Source: Hemicentrotus pulcherrimus
Taxonomy: Eukaryota; Echinodermata; Echinoidea; Camarodonta; Strongylocentrotidae
DNA: 64,000 nucleotides
Assembly: GCA_003118195.1 (NCBI GenBank)
Contig: BEXV01000347.1
Coordinates: 37,245-101,244 of the forward strand
Direction: 5' to 3'
Position 1 is the first letter of the stretch. Each line of letters starts with the position of its first letter. The notes beneath the pieces are model-generated. The model had not been told where the DNA came from and searched no databases. It worked only from the letters and a program-made list of their open reading frames with translations. This document shows, piece by piece, positions 24,801 through 32,898 of this stretch. The position numbers and the translations under genes are program-made.

Positions 24801-26655
24801 GGACAAAGTCCTCTTTCCCACACCATAACCTGAAATAATCTACTTCTCAACAAGACTCTGGGCTCTCTCTTTCTCTTCATGAACTTCAAAACCTGACCTT
24901 CATAAGAACTTGGAATATTCCTAAAATAAACATAGACATCTTGAGAAGGTATCTCAAGCAGCGGCCAGTGGATTTTCTCTGCTAAACCCTGGCTTTCGCT
25001 AGATTTCTGCTAAAAGCCCAGATCAAAAATATGTTCTTGCATTGGAAGAGGCATTGGAAGAGGCATTNNNNNNNNNNNNNNNNNNNNNNNNNNNNNNNNN
25101 NNNNNNNNNNNNNNNNNNNNNNNNNNNNNNNNNNNNNNNNNNNNNNNNNNNNNNNNNNNNNNNNNNNNNNNNNNNNNNNNNNNNNNNNNNNNNNNNNNNN
25201 NNNNNNNNNNNNNNNNNNNNNNNNNNNNNNNNNNNNNNNNNNNNNNNNNNNNNNNNNNNNNNNNNNNNNNNNNNNNNNNNNNNNNNNNNNNNNNNNNNNN
25301 NNNNNNNNNNNNNNNNNNNNNNNNNNNNNNNNNNNNNNNNNNNNNNNNNNNNNNNNNNNNNNNNNNNNNNNNNNNNNNNNNNNNNNNNNNNNNNNNNNNN
25401 NNNNNNNNNNNNNNNGGGGGGGGGGGCGGTGGGAAGCAAATTGATGAAAGGGTATAGCAATTATGTAATCTTCTAGCATGTTTGTCTGGAACTAAAGCAG
25501 GCATGGTATGGAAAAACAAAGTCTGGAAAATATCTTGGCTTTAATTTCTTCCAGACTCTCAAAACATTTGCAATTTTATTATGAAGAAATATAGGCTAAT
25601 ACTATGTATAAAACAAGTGCTGAATTAATGACCAAAAGGACGAGGAATGGATGCAATTATTCACAAACTGCTGGTGGAACCTTGTTGGATCCAGAAATAT
25701 GTTTTTCAAGAAAAGCCATATCTCTCCACTTCCCTTTATAATTCAACTTTCAAGTTCTTGAAGTGTAATGAAAGTAGGAGGGATTGATTGTTTGGGGAGA
25801 TTGTAGAGACTTTAAATTTCTTCTAGATTCTTCATACGATTGCCATATTATGCACCATTATTTTTAGAACCAGAAGGGAATATATCCATTCACCATAACA
25901 TAGCTCTTTCTGGCTATGAACTTTGTTTAAATATTTCAATGTAATCTTGAAATATATATAATGAATCGTAAAGGAATATGTACATGAGTTCGACATATGA
26001 CTTTCTGGCTGTGAAGTTTCTTGAAACATTGAAATGTCATGCAGAGAACCAGAAGGGATTATGTCTGTGCATCTGACATAGCACTTCTGCAGTGGAAGAT
26101 CCAGGGGAGGAGAGGGGAGGGGGAAGCATTTGCCCCTTTATTTGGCAAAACCCTTACTGGCATACCTTCAGTATGTATACCTTACATATAAAAAAAAAAA
26201 AGAATAAGGCCTGTTTTTATCAGCTCGAGTTTGCCAAATAACATGCTGTTTTAACTATCCCACTCGCAAAGTAACCAGTTAATTTGCATCTTCATCAGCC
26301 CCCAGTTGCAATTAGCAGGATATTTGTTCAACAAAATATCCCAAGAAATTTAAGACTTGTTTTCAAAATATCTCGCCGTTTGGGAAATAGCAGGCTAATT
26401 TACGCCCGTCTGATGAGCATATCGGTCTGATGAAGTCGCAGTTTCGAGCTTTGGGATAATATCCAGAGTCTGAAAATAGCGTGTTATTTGGCAATCTCTA
26501 GCTGATGAAAACAGGCCTTGTTTGTTGCTGTGAAGAAGCTTAGGGAATGGAATGGTTTGCTGGATGGTTTGCGGATTAAATACCTGATCTACCCCTCTTG
26601 CCTTGTTGGCCTGGATCTCCAGGAGGACCTTGTGCACCTTGCCTGCCTGGAGGAC
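906..26655 (-). CDS. Non-fibrillar collagen alpha chain, partial gene (24 exons in window)
   Basis: This is an extracellular-matrix structural protein whose Gly-X-Y repeats form a collagen triple helix. Twenty-four exons on the minus strand, each bordered by AG before and GT after, read as continuous Gly-X-Y when joined: 2 nt of a split Gly codon plus 557 codons if the duplicated exon 17 is counted once, 622 if twice. Exon sizes are mostly multiples of 9 (27, 36, 45, 54, 63, 72, 195, 198, 279 nt), with 8, 15 and 42 nt as exceptions. The repeat is broken at five places: G-Y-G in exon 6, two longer non-collagenous pieces in exon 11, Gly to Ser in exon 14, a two-residue insertion in exon 17, and G-A-G across exons 18/19. 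Such breaks argue against a fibrillar collagen main helix and suit type IV or FACIT-like chains. Signal peptide, N-terminal domain and C-terminal domain lie outside what I can see, so no gene symbol is given. Confidence 0.93.
1163..1189 (-). CDS. Collagen exon 23, 27 nt
   Basis: Three triplets, GLP GPQ GYK. Acceptor ttctacag, donor gtaagt, phase 0/0. Confidence 0.9.
1930..2375. repeat. Interspersed repeat family R1, copy 1
   Basis: Diverged similarity to 4240-4635, including ggtttggc/ggtttgcct near the start, cattctc...ttcagagaca in the middle and ttgaagaa.aatatgt.atcaattt near the end. No coding signal and no clear terminal repeats. The two copies sit in different introns of the collagen gene. 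Confidence 0.6.
2777..2812 (-). CDS. Collagen exon 22, 36 nt
   Basis: Four triplets, [12 protein letters not shown], with one RGD sequence. Acceptor tctatcag, donor gtatgt, phase 0/0. Confidence 0.9.
3472..3525 (-). CDS. Collagen exon 21, 54 nt
   Basis: Six uninterrupted triplets, [18 protein letters not shown]. Acceptor ttttcag, donor gtaagt, phase 0/0. The 54-nt size is the classic collagen exon unit. Confidence 0.93.
3795..3824 (+). repeat. (TTA)n microsatellite
   Basis: About ten TTA units in the intron between exons 20 and 21, followed by tttggcactttctaaag, which may be the tail of a LINE or SINE. Confidence 0.85.
4048..4110 (-). CDS. Collagen exon 20, 63 nt
   Basis: Seven triplets beginning GLK GEP GDL and ending GDP GRD. 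Acceptor gatgcag, donor gtgagt, phase 0/0. Confidence 0.93.
4240..4635. repeat. Interspersed repeat family R1, copy 2
   Basis: Same orientation as copy 1 (1930-2375) with many substitutions and indels, indicating an old dispersed element. Confidence 0.6.
4823..4837 (-). CDS. Collagen exon 19, 15-nt small exon
   Basis: Encodes only SPGAP between acceptor gttctacag and donor gttagt. The preceding exon 18 ends in GAG, so the junction reads GEP-GA-GSP-GAP-GLK: in frame, with one residue missing from a triplet (a G-X-G interruption). The exon is very short, but both splice sites are good and frame and Gly register continue into exon 20. Confidence 0.75.
5670..5732 (-). CDS. Collagen exon 18, 63 nt
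   Basis: Twenty-one codons starting GNK GEE GSF and ending GEP GA G. Acceptor aacag, donor gtatgt, phase 0/0. The final Gly codon starts the next triplet, which is completed by exon 19. Confidence 0.9.
6552..6746 (-). CDS. Collagen exon 17, copy a (195 nt)
   Basis: Sixty-five codons: fifteen perfect triplets from GVQ GPE to GIQ, then the interruption GLSIK, then [15 protein letters not shown]. Acceptor tgatacag, donor gtaaga, phase 0/0. It is identical base for base to copy b at 7316-7510. If both are real, the chain gains 65 residues without a frame change; if the duplication is an assembly error, there is a single exon 17. Confidence 0.85.
7316..7510 (-). CDS. Collagen exon 17, copy b (195 nt)
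   Basis: Identical to copy a and shifted by 764 bp. Its 5' flank continues into unique intron sequence, so this copy is joined correctly towards exon 16. Copy a is joined towards exon 18. One of the two may be an unmerged allele. Confidence 0.85.
7625..7830. repeat. Interspersed repeat family R2, copy 1
   Basis: Shares about 190 bp with 20085-20280, with matching blocks such as gcgccctctata, aacaatgccta, ccccatggtccc, ctgatttgatgagataac and ctagtgcagataggctt. Non-coding and of unknown class. Confidence 0.7.
8694..9203. mobile_element. MITE with TTAA target sites, family T1
   Basis: The left end TTAAAGGTAATACAAAG and the right end (read inverted) TTAAATGTAATAAAAAG form terminal inverted repeats continuing into GTTTTGG, flanked by TTAA. 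The 510-bp body has no ORF. A TTAA target is characteristic of piggyBac and Kolobok elements; which of these moved it cannot be told. Confidence 0.7.
9382..9453 (-). CDS. Collagen exon 16, 72 nt
   Basis: Eight triplets from GAP GDY GPQ to GVP GER. Acceptor tttgtag, donor gtaggt, phase 0/0. The last two triplets, GVPGER, resemble the GxOGER class of integrin-binding sites known in triple-helical collagens; that function is only an inference here. Confidence 0.92.
10322..10431. repeat. Small inverted-repeat element, 22-bp arms
   Basis: Arms 10322-10343 and 10410-10431 are inverted copies (atcacacaaaaacaaagcc against its complement) with one mismatch, around a 66-nt middle. A MITE remnant is likely. 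Confidence 0.5.
10762..10824 (-). CDS. Collagen exon 15, 63 nt
   Basis: Seven triplets, starting GMM GLP GIQ and ending GLP GEK. Acceptor tacatacag, donor gtaaat, phase 0/0. Confidence 0.92.
11529..11573 (-). CDS. Collagen exon 14, 45 nt, with Gly to Ser
   Basis: Five triplets, [15 protein letters not shown]. The second triplet starts with AGC (Ser) instead of GGC (Gly), one base from the expected codon. N-G-T is a possible N-glycosylation sequon. Acceptor ttttag, donor gtgagt, phase 0/0. Confidence 0.9.
11633..11818 (+). pseudogene. LINE (CR1/L2-like) ORF2 C-terminus, 62 codons with native stop
   Basis: An open frame of 62 codons ending in TGA contains [20 protein letters not shown] and then PLSLRSI and FKKTLK. 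This matches the conserved C-terminal block of CR1/L2-clade reverse transcriptases (YGDRA...WN.LP..IR...FK..LK). The following 100 bases, ending with ATT-type repeats at about 11908-11925, fit the 3' UTR. It is a 5'-truncated copy in a collagen intron, on the opposite strand to the gene. Confidence 0.82.
12003..12640. repeat. Tandem repeat of about 108 bp, interrupted by a MITE
   Basis: The motif ggtctttatatacaggtttc plus cactg ends three units, near 12035-12059, 12510-12534 and 12618-12642. The first is separated from the others by the TTAA MITE at 12062-12437. Upstream of each motif is ccacctttctcaact or a variant. Confidence 0.7.
12062..12437 (+). mobile_element. MITE family T2 (TTAA target), copy 1
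   Basis: Begins TTAAAGGGATCTGGTAAC and ends GATCCCTTTAA, with TTAA at both ends. The body matches 43482-43825 and, inverted, 53670-53987 along most of its length. No ORF, so non-autonomous. Confidence 0.85.
12668..12712 (-). CDS. Collagen exon 13, 45 nt
   Basis: Five triplets, [15 protein letters not shown]. Acceptor atttcag, donor gtaaga, phase 0/0. Confidence 0.92.
12829..13165. mobile_element. MITE family T3 (TTAA target)
   Basis: The left end TTAAAGTGATTGGCTAGC and right end TTAGCCAATCACTTTAA form a roughly 17-bp terminal inverted repeat with TTAA at both borders. A 337-bp non-coding element between collagen exons 12 and 13. Confidence 0.75.
13282..13367 (-). mobile_element. MITE family T4, truncated copy
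   Basis: Matches the terminal 85 bp of the elements at 37107-37500 and 40798-41171 (gatgatcaac, tttctttcacaatgcaatcg, tctttacctttaa). Truncated on its left, next to an N at 13279. Confidence 0.7.
13904..14018. mobile_element. Short 115-bp MITE
   Basis: Perfect 19-bp terminal inverted repeats AGGGACTTTTAGATTTGCA and TGCAAATCTAAAAGTCCCT around a CpG-bearing middle. No clear target duplication. Confidence 0.7.
14723..14785 (-). CDS. Collagen exon 12, 63 nt
   Basis: Seven triplets with an internal echo: GID GTN GQK near the start and GLN GTN GMP at the end. L-N-G-T provides a sequon. Acceptor atttcag, donor gtaaga, phase 0/0. Confidence 0.92.
15173..15451 (-). CDS. Collagen exon 11, 279 nt, with two non-collagenous interruptions
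   Basis: The longest exon, 93 codons. Fourteen triplets (GIE ... GSP) are followed by the interruption VNITMR, then GPP, then [15 protein letters not shown], then nine triplets to GLN. Both interruptions contain an N-X-T sequon (NIT and NCT), and the second has the only cysteine of the visible chain. Three RGD sequences arise at triplet joins ([18 protein letters not shown]). Hydrophilic, glycosylatable and Cys-bearing breaks are typical of type IV-like and other network or associated collagens, where they give flexibility and inter-chain contacts. Acceptor ttgtag, donor gtgagt, phase 0/0. Confidence 0.93.
15525..15600 (+). repeat. LINE/SINE 3'-tail fragment
   Basis: The sequence aaggtgctatataaatccc followed by (att)n near 15567-15597 is the usual 3' tail shared by L2/CR1-type LINEs and the SINEs they mobilise. 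No coding part is left. Confidence 0.55.
15731..15766 (-). CDS. Collagen exon 10, 36 nt
   Basis: Four triplets, [12 protein letters not shown], including an RGD. Acceptor tttacag, donor gtgaga, phase 0/0. Confidence 0.9.
16058..16084 (-). CDS. Collagen exon 9, 27 nt
   Basis: Three triplets, GTP GLP GVK. Acceptor ctctatag, donor gtattt, phase 0/0. Confidence 0.88.
16430..16474 (-). CDS. Collagen exon 8, 45 nt
   Basis: Five triplets, [15 protein letters not shown]. The acceptor lies directly downstream of a long TC tract on the minus strand (16480-16560), an unusually strong polypyrimidine stretch. Donor gtaatt, phase 0/0. Confidence 0.92.
16901..16936 (-). CDS. Collagen exon 7, 36 nt
   Basis: Four triplets, [12 protein letters not shown]. 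Acceptor cttgatag, donor gtaagt, phase 0/0. Confidence 0.9.
17543..17584 (-). CDS. Collagen exon 6, 42 nt, with a G-Y-G interruption
   Basis: Fourteen codons, [14 protein letters not shown]; one triplet lacks a residue, which explains why the exon is 42 rather than 45 nt. Acceptor tttggaag, donor gtaagt, phase 0/0. Confidence 0.9.
17932..19300 (+). mobile_element. tRNA-derived SINE, split by a DNA transposon
   Basis: The left part (17932-17952) has a box A-like gcgatagctcagtt; the right part (from 19127) continues with gtctcgtaatcaggtgactc, a box B-like cagattcaaaacc and a body with gtgccctttaaggcattaat. The same 12-bp sequence ACTATACCAATC precedes (17920-17931) and follows (19301-19312) it, a convincing target duplication. 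It lies in the intron beyond the donor of collagen exon 5. Confidence 0.8.
17953..19126. mobile_element. 1.17-kb non-autonomous DNA transposon inside a SINE
   Basis: Terminal inverted repeats CATACCTGCCAACC and GGTTGGCAGGTATG, flanked by a 6-bp duplication TCAGTT (17947-17952 and 19127-19132). The body has no transposase-like ORF. Its right half (about 18480-18960) is rich in CpG and contains aagatggcgacgg, reminiscent of YY1 sites near metazoan start sites. Superfamily not assigned: the 6-bp duplication and insertion into a tRNA-like head recall Dada elements, but I cannot confirm this. Confidence 0.8.
19358..19555 (-). CDS. Collagen exon 5, 198 nt
   Basis: Twenty-two uninterrupted triplets beginning [12 protein letters not shown] and ending GDP GLE GAQ, rich in GLP/GAP and acidic/basic pairs. 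Acceptor tggtccag, donor gtaaga, phase 0/0. A split SINE lies in the intron just beyond its donor. Confidence 0.94.
20085..20280. repeat. Interspersed repeat family R2, copy 2
   Basis: Same orientation as 7625-7830, about 75-80 percent similar by eye. It ends some 40 nt before the donor side of exon 4. Confidence 0.7.
20318..20389 (-). CDS. Collagen exon 4, 72 nt
   Basis: Eight triplets from GVQ GPR GTM to GAH GVP. Acceptor ttctaccag, donor gtaaga, phase 0/0. Confidence 0.92.
20978..21049 (-). CDS. Collagen exon 3, 72 nt
   Basis: Eight triplets from [12 protein letters not shown] to GNK GDL. Acceptor tttacag, donor gtcagt, phase 0/0. Confidence 0.92.
21612..21619 (-). CDS. Candidate collagen exon 2, 8-nt micro-exon
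   Basis: Eight bases, GATTCCCA, between acceptor ...acaacag and donor gtgagt. A ctaac branch-point-like sequence sits about 25 nt upstream, with a pyrimidine tract before it. Exon 1 ends in phase 1 with a single G, whereas exon 3 starts in phase 0. G plus this micro-exon makes GGA TTC CCA (Gly-Phe-Pro), exactly one triplet, and restores the frame. Exon 1 has two possible donors 9 nt apart and both end in phase 1, so some phase 1-to-0 exon is required. The call rests on splice sites and phase alone. Confidence 0.65.
21620..26205. other. Large intron segment with assembly gap, no gene seen
   Basis: AT-rich intron between exons 2 and 1. It contains a 348-nt N gap (25068-25415) bordered by a GCATTGGAAGAG repeat on the left and a G run on the right, and a 25-bp direct repeat at 24059-24105. 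Hairpin-like motifs with ccagaaggg occur near 25866 and 26046. I found no collagen-like or other exon. Confidence 0.6.
25068..25415. other. Assembly gap (348 N)
   Basis: A run of N preceded by three GCATTGGAAGAG-type units and followed by eleven G. The gap probably covers a simple repeat; open frames reported across it have no meaning. Confidence 0.99.
26206..26519. mobile_element. MITE with long (about 45 bp) terminal inverted repeats
   Basis: The left end AAGGCCTGTTTTTATCAGCT and the inverted right end AAGGCCTGTTTTCATCAGCT continue to match through GCCAAATAACA, with a few mismatches. It lies 64 nt from the donor of collagen exon 1, in the intron. Confidence 0.75.
26584..26655 (-). CDS. Collagen exon 1 of window, 72 nt, phase 1/1
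   Basis: Reads (G)[24 protein letters not shown]: the first and last Gly codons are split, unlike all phase-0 exons downstream. Acceptor gattctcag, donor gtattt, with an alternative donor gtagat 9 nt earlier that would remove one triplet. The exon before it must end with the first G of a Gly codon; I could not find it in 26.7-64 kb. Confidence 0.9.
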
Positions 26656-28545
26656 CTGAGAATCATACAAAGATAGAAGGAGAATGGTTTCATGAGATGG
26701 TGTTTCATTGGGTTGAGGAGCAAGAGAGTAGAGAAGAGGAGAGAGAAATCAAAGCAATAATGAAAGTAGATTTGTAAAAGAATGCCAGTTTAGCATTTGT
26801 GAAACAAAGTTATTTCATTCTCTCTATGTCTCTTGTTCTATATTCCCTCTCTATCCCCCTTCTATCTCTCTCTCTCTCTCTCTCTCTCTGCCTCTCCTAG
26901 TCTTCTATCTGTATGGTCTGATAATAGTAATGTAATGATTATTTAAGTAGACAAACTGGGATGAACTAAATGAACTAAATGAATACTAAATGAACAATAG
27001 CCGAATGGGTAGTAGAATCATTGGAAATGAGACCTAATGGCTATTAACCTAAATGGTCTTTAGACCAAATGATAAGTAGACAAAATGATTATTAGACCGT
27101 GTGGATAAAATGTAGACCAAAATGCAATTTACCATCTTCCCATCCCTATACACCAAAAACACTCATACTAGTCAGAAGTAATATGGGAGGTTTTTTTCAC
27201 ACAAAAAATCATATCTCTCTCTTGAAGCTCCACAAGTGATTGACCCTCCTACCCAGGTATAAAGGTCAAGTGAGGTCAAAGTTAGGTCATCTTAGGTCAC
27301 CCTACAGACACTTTCCAGACTGATCTTAGGTTAGATTACAAGTGCACAGTTGGGTGGCAAGAGAGCTGTGAAATAATGGAAGTATAAAATAATGGAAACA
27401 ATTATATATCATATGTTGTACACATTTGTCAATTGAAATCTAAAAGAAAACGAGAGCTAAACAAACATTGCATTGCCACACTCAACTTTTGTCACAATAT
27501 CCGTCTGTACATTATACTCTTAACAATATGGTGGCCAATGGAATTGATCCTACACATAGTAATTCAATGTCAAGAAATTCAGCGTTGATGAAAAACACTG
27601 TTGATTTCTGCTTGCAAGTGTAAACATAAGTCATCACTAAGTAGTGTTAGTAGAACAATTATTCCATTAACTCTATCTTTCCTGAATATTACTGCTGCGC
27701 ACAATCATTGTCTGCCTTTGAAGTTTGAAGAGAACTTGACAGAGCCCATTATTTCATGGCCCGCTACCTGGGTGTTAGGGAGGGTCTCAGAGGGGTAGAG
27801 GTAGAGTGCCAGAAGGGTAGAAGTAGGGTGTTTATACTTCTAATCACTTCCAACCTGTAGATCTCATGGCCCTGCCTCCAGCTATGAGGGTATACCACCC
27901 ATACAGCAGGTAAGCAAACCTTCTCGTTATCAAAACATCAAAATGTGCACATTCATAACACCGATAGATGTATCCTGTATAATTTCTTCTTCCTTCCCAA
28001 AAACGATTTCCTCAAAGTTGAGAGCCTTGGAAGTCAAAGAAAGACATCTAGCCAATTAATGCTGAGGTCACTACATCTCCTAAATGTCACTGACTTTACA
28101 GGACGGCATGATATCCATATTCAGGGCTCAATACTTGTAGGGGATGAGTGCACATGGGGGCTCACATTCCAACTCCAGACTCTCCAAAAAAAATTAATGG
28201 TAAATGTTACCCCGTTCACCAGACCATAAAAGTTTGGACATTGGTGAAAGAGTTTATTTCGGAGCCCTGCCTAAATTAATTGCTTTAATATGAGGGCAAA
28301 AAAGCCATGGTTCTGAGCAAAGAATGTTTTTTTAATGAGGATACATCCTCTGCTTCGTTATATCCTGAGTTATCGATTATGTGTTCATGATCTTTCTCAT
28401 TGTTCATCTTGCAGATTTTACATCGAAAATAATCACCTTCAACAAATTCAACTAAAACAGAATTTTGAATCTTTGGTGAAGTCAATTGCTTAAACTCTTT
28501 TCAAATCAAATATTTTCCATTGGTATATACTGTGAGTATTCTCGC
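26656..28545. other. No gene recognised
   Basis: AT-rich DNA upstream of the last visible collagen exon. Only a TC microsatellite (26862-26889) and a short block of repeated aaatgaacta/agaccaaatg phrases (26960-27120) stand out. Confidence 0.55.
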
Positions 28546-28566
28546 TACATAAGGAACCTCCTTATG

Positions 28567-28760
28567 TAGACTAGGCGTTGTGGCGTGCACCTGTAATCCA
28601 GCTAACAGTGGAAGTTACAAACTGATTCAGCCGAGGACGCAGGTTCGAAACTGAGTCACGTCTTTCGGATGGTGACGTTAAAGGTCGGTCCCCAGACGTA
28701 AATAATCATATCTGATTGATACACGTCTGTAAAAACCCAAATACACACACACACACACGG
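28567..28760 (+). repeat. SINE-like element with 7SL/Alu-like head
   Basis: Begins ggcgttgtggcgtgcacctg and continues taatccagcta, which looks like the 5' domain of 7SL RNA. A box B-like ggttcgaaa follows about 55 nt later, and the element ends in a CA microsatellite (28743-28758). An 11-bp-arm palindrome (ctacataagga...tccttatgtag) precedes it at 28546-28570. The 7SL resemblance is by eye only. Confidence 0.55.
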
Positions 28761-28765
28761 GAGAG

Positions 28766-30461
28766 GAAGGCAGGAAAATATCTTAATGACTTACTTTCCT
28801 TTAACTCCATTTGACAGCACTTGAAACTTTTTAGAGCAACATTGCCACATTTGCCTTCCAGCCAATCAGCTGTGATAGGGACAGGCAACTGAAACTGTTG
28901 CACTCTTTGAACTTTCAACAAAGTGCATACTGAACTTCACCACAATTATTTTCCCCAGGAGAAGTTCAAATGCTTGAGGTCCAAATAAAACGGTTAATCA
29001 CTGTGTAGGCTTATCAGCTGGTGACTGGTGTTTTTGAAAGCCAAAATCATATATCCATCTACCAATACACACATCTTTATATATGCACCTCTGGAAAAAA
29101 AATGTAATTCAAGGAAAAAAATGCCTATTTTAATGATTATTGATTGGTTTTTCTCATACTTTCAGGCAGGTTCATATTACCCTATCTTTAAACCTGGGTA
29201 AAAAGAGGCAATTGTAATATTGTCTTGCCAAAGGAACTTTCCTACTGCATCTGGATAGAATTTGAGGATCCATATATTTATAAACAATCAGAAATCCCTT
29301 TACAAAATTGTAAAACATCAGGATAAAGTGAAGGAAAATAATTTCTTTGACTCACACATTGCATGTTTCAGTAGTCAAAGATCAAAAACATTTACGTGTT
29401 GATGTAGCTACTGGAAAGCTATTGCTACTCATCAGCACTTAGCTTAATCTGAAATCAATGACTGCACAATAATCATACATCAAAACTGTTTCAGTAGAAC
29501 ATTTTGATAAAGTATAAACAGTATCAAACTGGTACAGCTGATCACAATATTCCCCAAGGAAAAGATTCTATAAATTACATAAAAATGAGAAATACGATCT
29601 GATAAAATATGAAGTTAAGTAAGCTATAATCATAGGCATCAAAACACAATTAATGGTAAATATTATGACTACAAAATCTAAATGATCTATTATTGATCTT
29701 AAAGAAACATGAATCATGTGCCAAATGTATGGATAATGATTGCTTTGTTGATTTAAATATGTTTCCTATATAAGCATCAAAGTCTAGGTTGTCACATTTT
29801 CTAATAATTCAAATCATTTACGTGCAGCCTTGCATTCGACCAAACACTCACAAACAAACGAACTTAAGACCAAGTAATTTTTTGTTACAATTTGTCAACC
29901 AAAATCGCCAAGTGCCCCAGTAAACTTTGAATAGCATTGATATCTTTGACATAGGGTACCAACATTTTGAATGCGGGTGAATTATTGCTACTCATCTCCA
30001 AAATTCAGAAATGAAAAGTGGTAACATTTGTTTATTTTCTAAGCGATCAAACTTTCAAGTCCTACTCTTTCATTTTAGACAGGGATAAAGATCGAGTGAT
30101 AAAATATAAGCATTTGGGATAAATATTGGAACAAGACCTAACCTGACATAGCTCAAGGCAAATTATGAGGACACAGCCAACTTGATGCCTCTTCCATATG
30201 GTAGGTCTCCGTAGGTAAAATACAAAGTGGTCTCAATAACCAGATGACAGAAGTTTCTTTAGGTGGATTATCAAACATGTATACTATTTCACAAGTTTAT
30301 GCCCTTTCCTGCAACACCTAATGAGACGTGTCATATTATCTTTCTAGTTATATGAAGGCCTCTCTCTGCATAATGAACATTAAAGTGTACATTCATGCCA
30401 CAATGACAAGTCATTGAATGTTTTCAGAACCATACAAATCCTAGGCAATTTTGAGCACTCT
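28766..30461. other. No gene recognised
   Basis: AT-rich non-coding sequence without terminal repeats, long frames or collagen-like triplets that I can support. Confidence 0.5.
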
Positions 30462-30877
30462 CTGACGGGGGGGGCGGCCTGGTAGCCCCCCCCCCCCCTT
30501 GATTTCGGCCGTCGAATGTCCGATGAACGCGAAAATTTGTATGTTTTTGTAGATATTTACGTAAGGAACAAGATGGTATACTTAGTTTTTTCCTAATATG
30601 CAAATTTTTGTCGTTATAGCCTAATTAATTATGCAAAATACTAATTTAGTGCATTTTTCAGAAAACTCTACATATTTGTCTGTACAGATTTTGATGACAT
30701 GCGCATACTAATTGTTATGTAACACCTTACAGGTATCTCCGATTTCTATGAAAATGGTATCAAAATGTGCGCATGACTTTAGGGGAAAAAGTCATGAAAT
30801 GACAATTCAAAATTCCAATGGGTTGCGGAGCAATCTCCGAAAATGTCAAGGGCCTCCCCCCCTCCCCCAGTACAGTA
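30462..30877. repeat. Probable interspersed repeat with G/C-rich ends
   Basis: Bounded by ggggggggcggcct on the left and aagggcctccccccc on the right, which are roughly inverted. The interior has CpGs (ttcggccgtcgaatg) unlike the flanks and no ORF. Element class unknown. Confidence 0.45.
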
Positions 30878-32244
30878 AGGGTTAATACAAAATTCAGGAT
30901 TCAAATTCAGATTAAAGGTTAATAGATTGACAGTGATGGGAATTGATTATGATTTGCTCAGCATCAAAATATCCAGAGCAATGAATTCAATTATCAAAAA
31001 TGGTGAGAGAGAAACTTTTAAAGTCAACTCTGTAGGCCCAGACCATCTGCATCTTCTAAAAGTATATTCAAATATGTTTTCTATGAAATGTCCACAAGTA
31101 ATTCAGCATTGTACTATATCAAACGGAGTAGATTTGTCATAAAAAGAGCCAAATTTCTCACAGGCTTGCCAACCCCCTTCCACCATGCAACCAATCATCA
31201 CTCAACCTCATGTCTCACTTTCTGACGGTTTACCACAATATTTTGACTGCAAAAAAATACCGCCAGCAGAAAAGCAAACAGCCATTTTTCGCGGGACAAT
31301 GCTAAACACACAAGAACGTAGAGAAACGCTTTATCAGGGTCAATGAATGGATTTTGACTCCAAGCTCCACGAAACCATTAATCTCCAAGACGATAGAAAA
31401 TAGTTGAATTGTCAGAAGAAAGGAGATTTGTTGGAAATCAAAATTCCTGAATTCTTGCATTGCTTGGTTAGTTTTAGAGCAAGTTTAGAAAAGGCGAGGT
31501 GAGGATAATGCTAGGGGCACTCTACTCCAAACCAAGCATGGCATTATACCTTTGATAAGATCACATAAAGAATCATTTAAGACCTTCTCCAGTTAACAAA
31601 TTGCATGCCTGTGATTTAAAAATAAATCAGGATCACATACATAACTTATATTCTGCTTTGGTGGGAAATGTAAGTTCTTTCTATAAGCCTCTAATTTCTT
31701 GCTATAACCACATGTAATTGATTGCACATGGCATCTTGAGTTTTGACCTAGCCAGACCATGACCTGTATTGTGCTTGACATGTAATTTTGTCCAACAAAC
31801 ACCAGAAATATAACTGGATTTTCCAAGAATATCTTTTGATTTTCACAAAGTAACACTGATTATTTTTGTGTGGAAAAAAAAGACTAGTATTCATGAAATC
31901 ATGAATGATTTTGAAATCATGATATTGTATTCACAAAAGGGTTAGCAAGTTGCATGGTTACAAAAATCCAAGAATACCTTTTGACCTTCATGTTGCATAA
32001 TTAATTCTTTAGATTTCATGGAAATCGGACTGGTACTATTTTCTACAACTTGCATAATAATACTAGTAGACAACCACTCTTTGTTGGCCCTTTAGACAAC
32101 ATACCTTTTAAATTTAACTGTCTAGACCCAGGGGTAGAGAGAAGTAATGTATACATACAAAGTCATGCTGGGAAGTAAACCCTTTGATACTTGGAATCAG
32201 TACATTTTGAAAATGCATCTTGAATTTGGAATGTTATATCGTCT

Positions 32245-32296
32245 GTTAGAAGCCAAAAGGGCGTTAACACTGTAATAAGGTAACATCCTTCTGGCT
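32245..32296. repeat. Hairpin repeat, family H
   Basis: Left arm gttagaagccaaaagggcgt, right arm inverted gtttggagccagaaggatgt, with a loop of about 10 nt. Confidence 0.7.
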
Positions 32297-32898
32297 CCAA
32301 ACATATGGTATACAAAAGTATCTGTTAATAATAAGAGAATCATATGGGGGCTTTATAAATCCCTTAAGTTTTATGCAAGATCGAAATAATCAAATAGAAG
32401 TATTCAGAAATTTTATTGAAGGCAAGATTTGGTGAGTAGAAAGTCCTATAAATACACTCACAAGAAAAGAGAAAGCAAACTGGTAGAAGGGCATCCTTAA
32501 AATCATAGGAATAGAAAAGGGAGAAAGGAATTAATACATGAAAAGCAAAGAGTAAACTTGAAATGATAAATATATCTATTTGCTTGATTATCATCACAAA
32601 AGTGCTACACCAGTTACCACTGTCATGATCAATTGATGTAAAGCAATTTTCCATTCTGGGAAAACTTTTACACAGAAAATTAACTTTCACAGGTGACATG
32701 CTTGCCTTGGATTTATTCCCAAATTCTAAGAATTTATGAGTAATATCTAGCCAAAAAACTTCTTCTAATCCTTATCCTGGCAAGCCACATCTCAAAGTCA
32801 AAACATTCAAGTAAGAAGAGAAAGCCCTTGGTTATCATCAGAGCAACAATGTTTACATTTCACCTATCTTATTGTTTTCTTATTTTTAAAGTGATTCC

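Noticed and set aside
25010..25519. Long open frames across the N gap on both strands
   Set aside because: They consist mainly of undefined residues.
28546..28570. Perfect 11-bp-arm palindrome as a terminator or binding site
   Set aside because: Isolated short palindrome in a eukaryotic intron or intergenic region; no context to assign a role.
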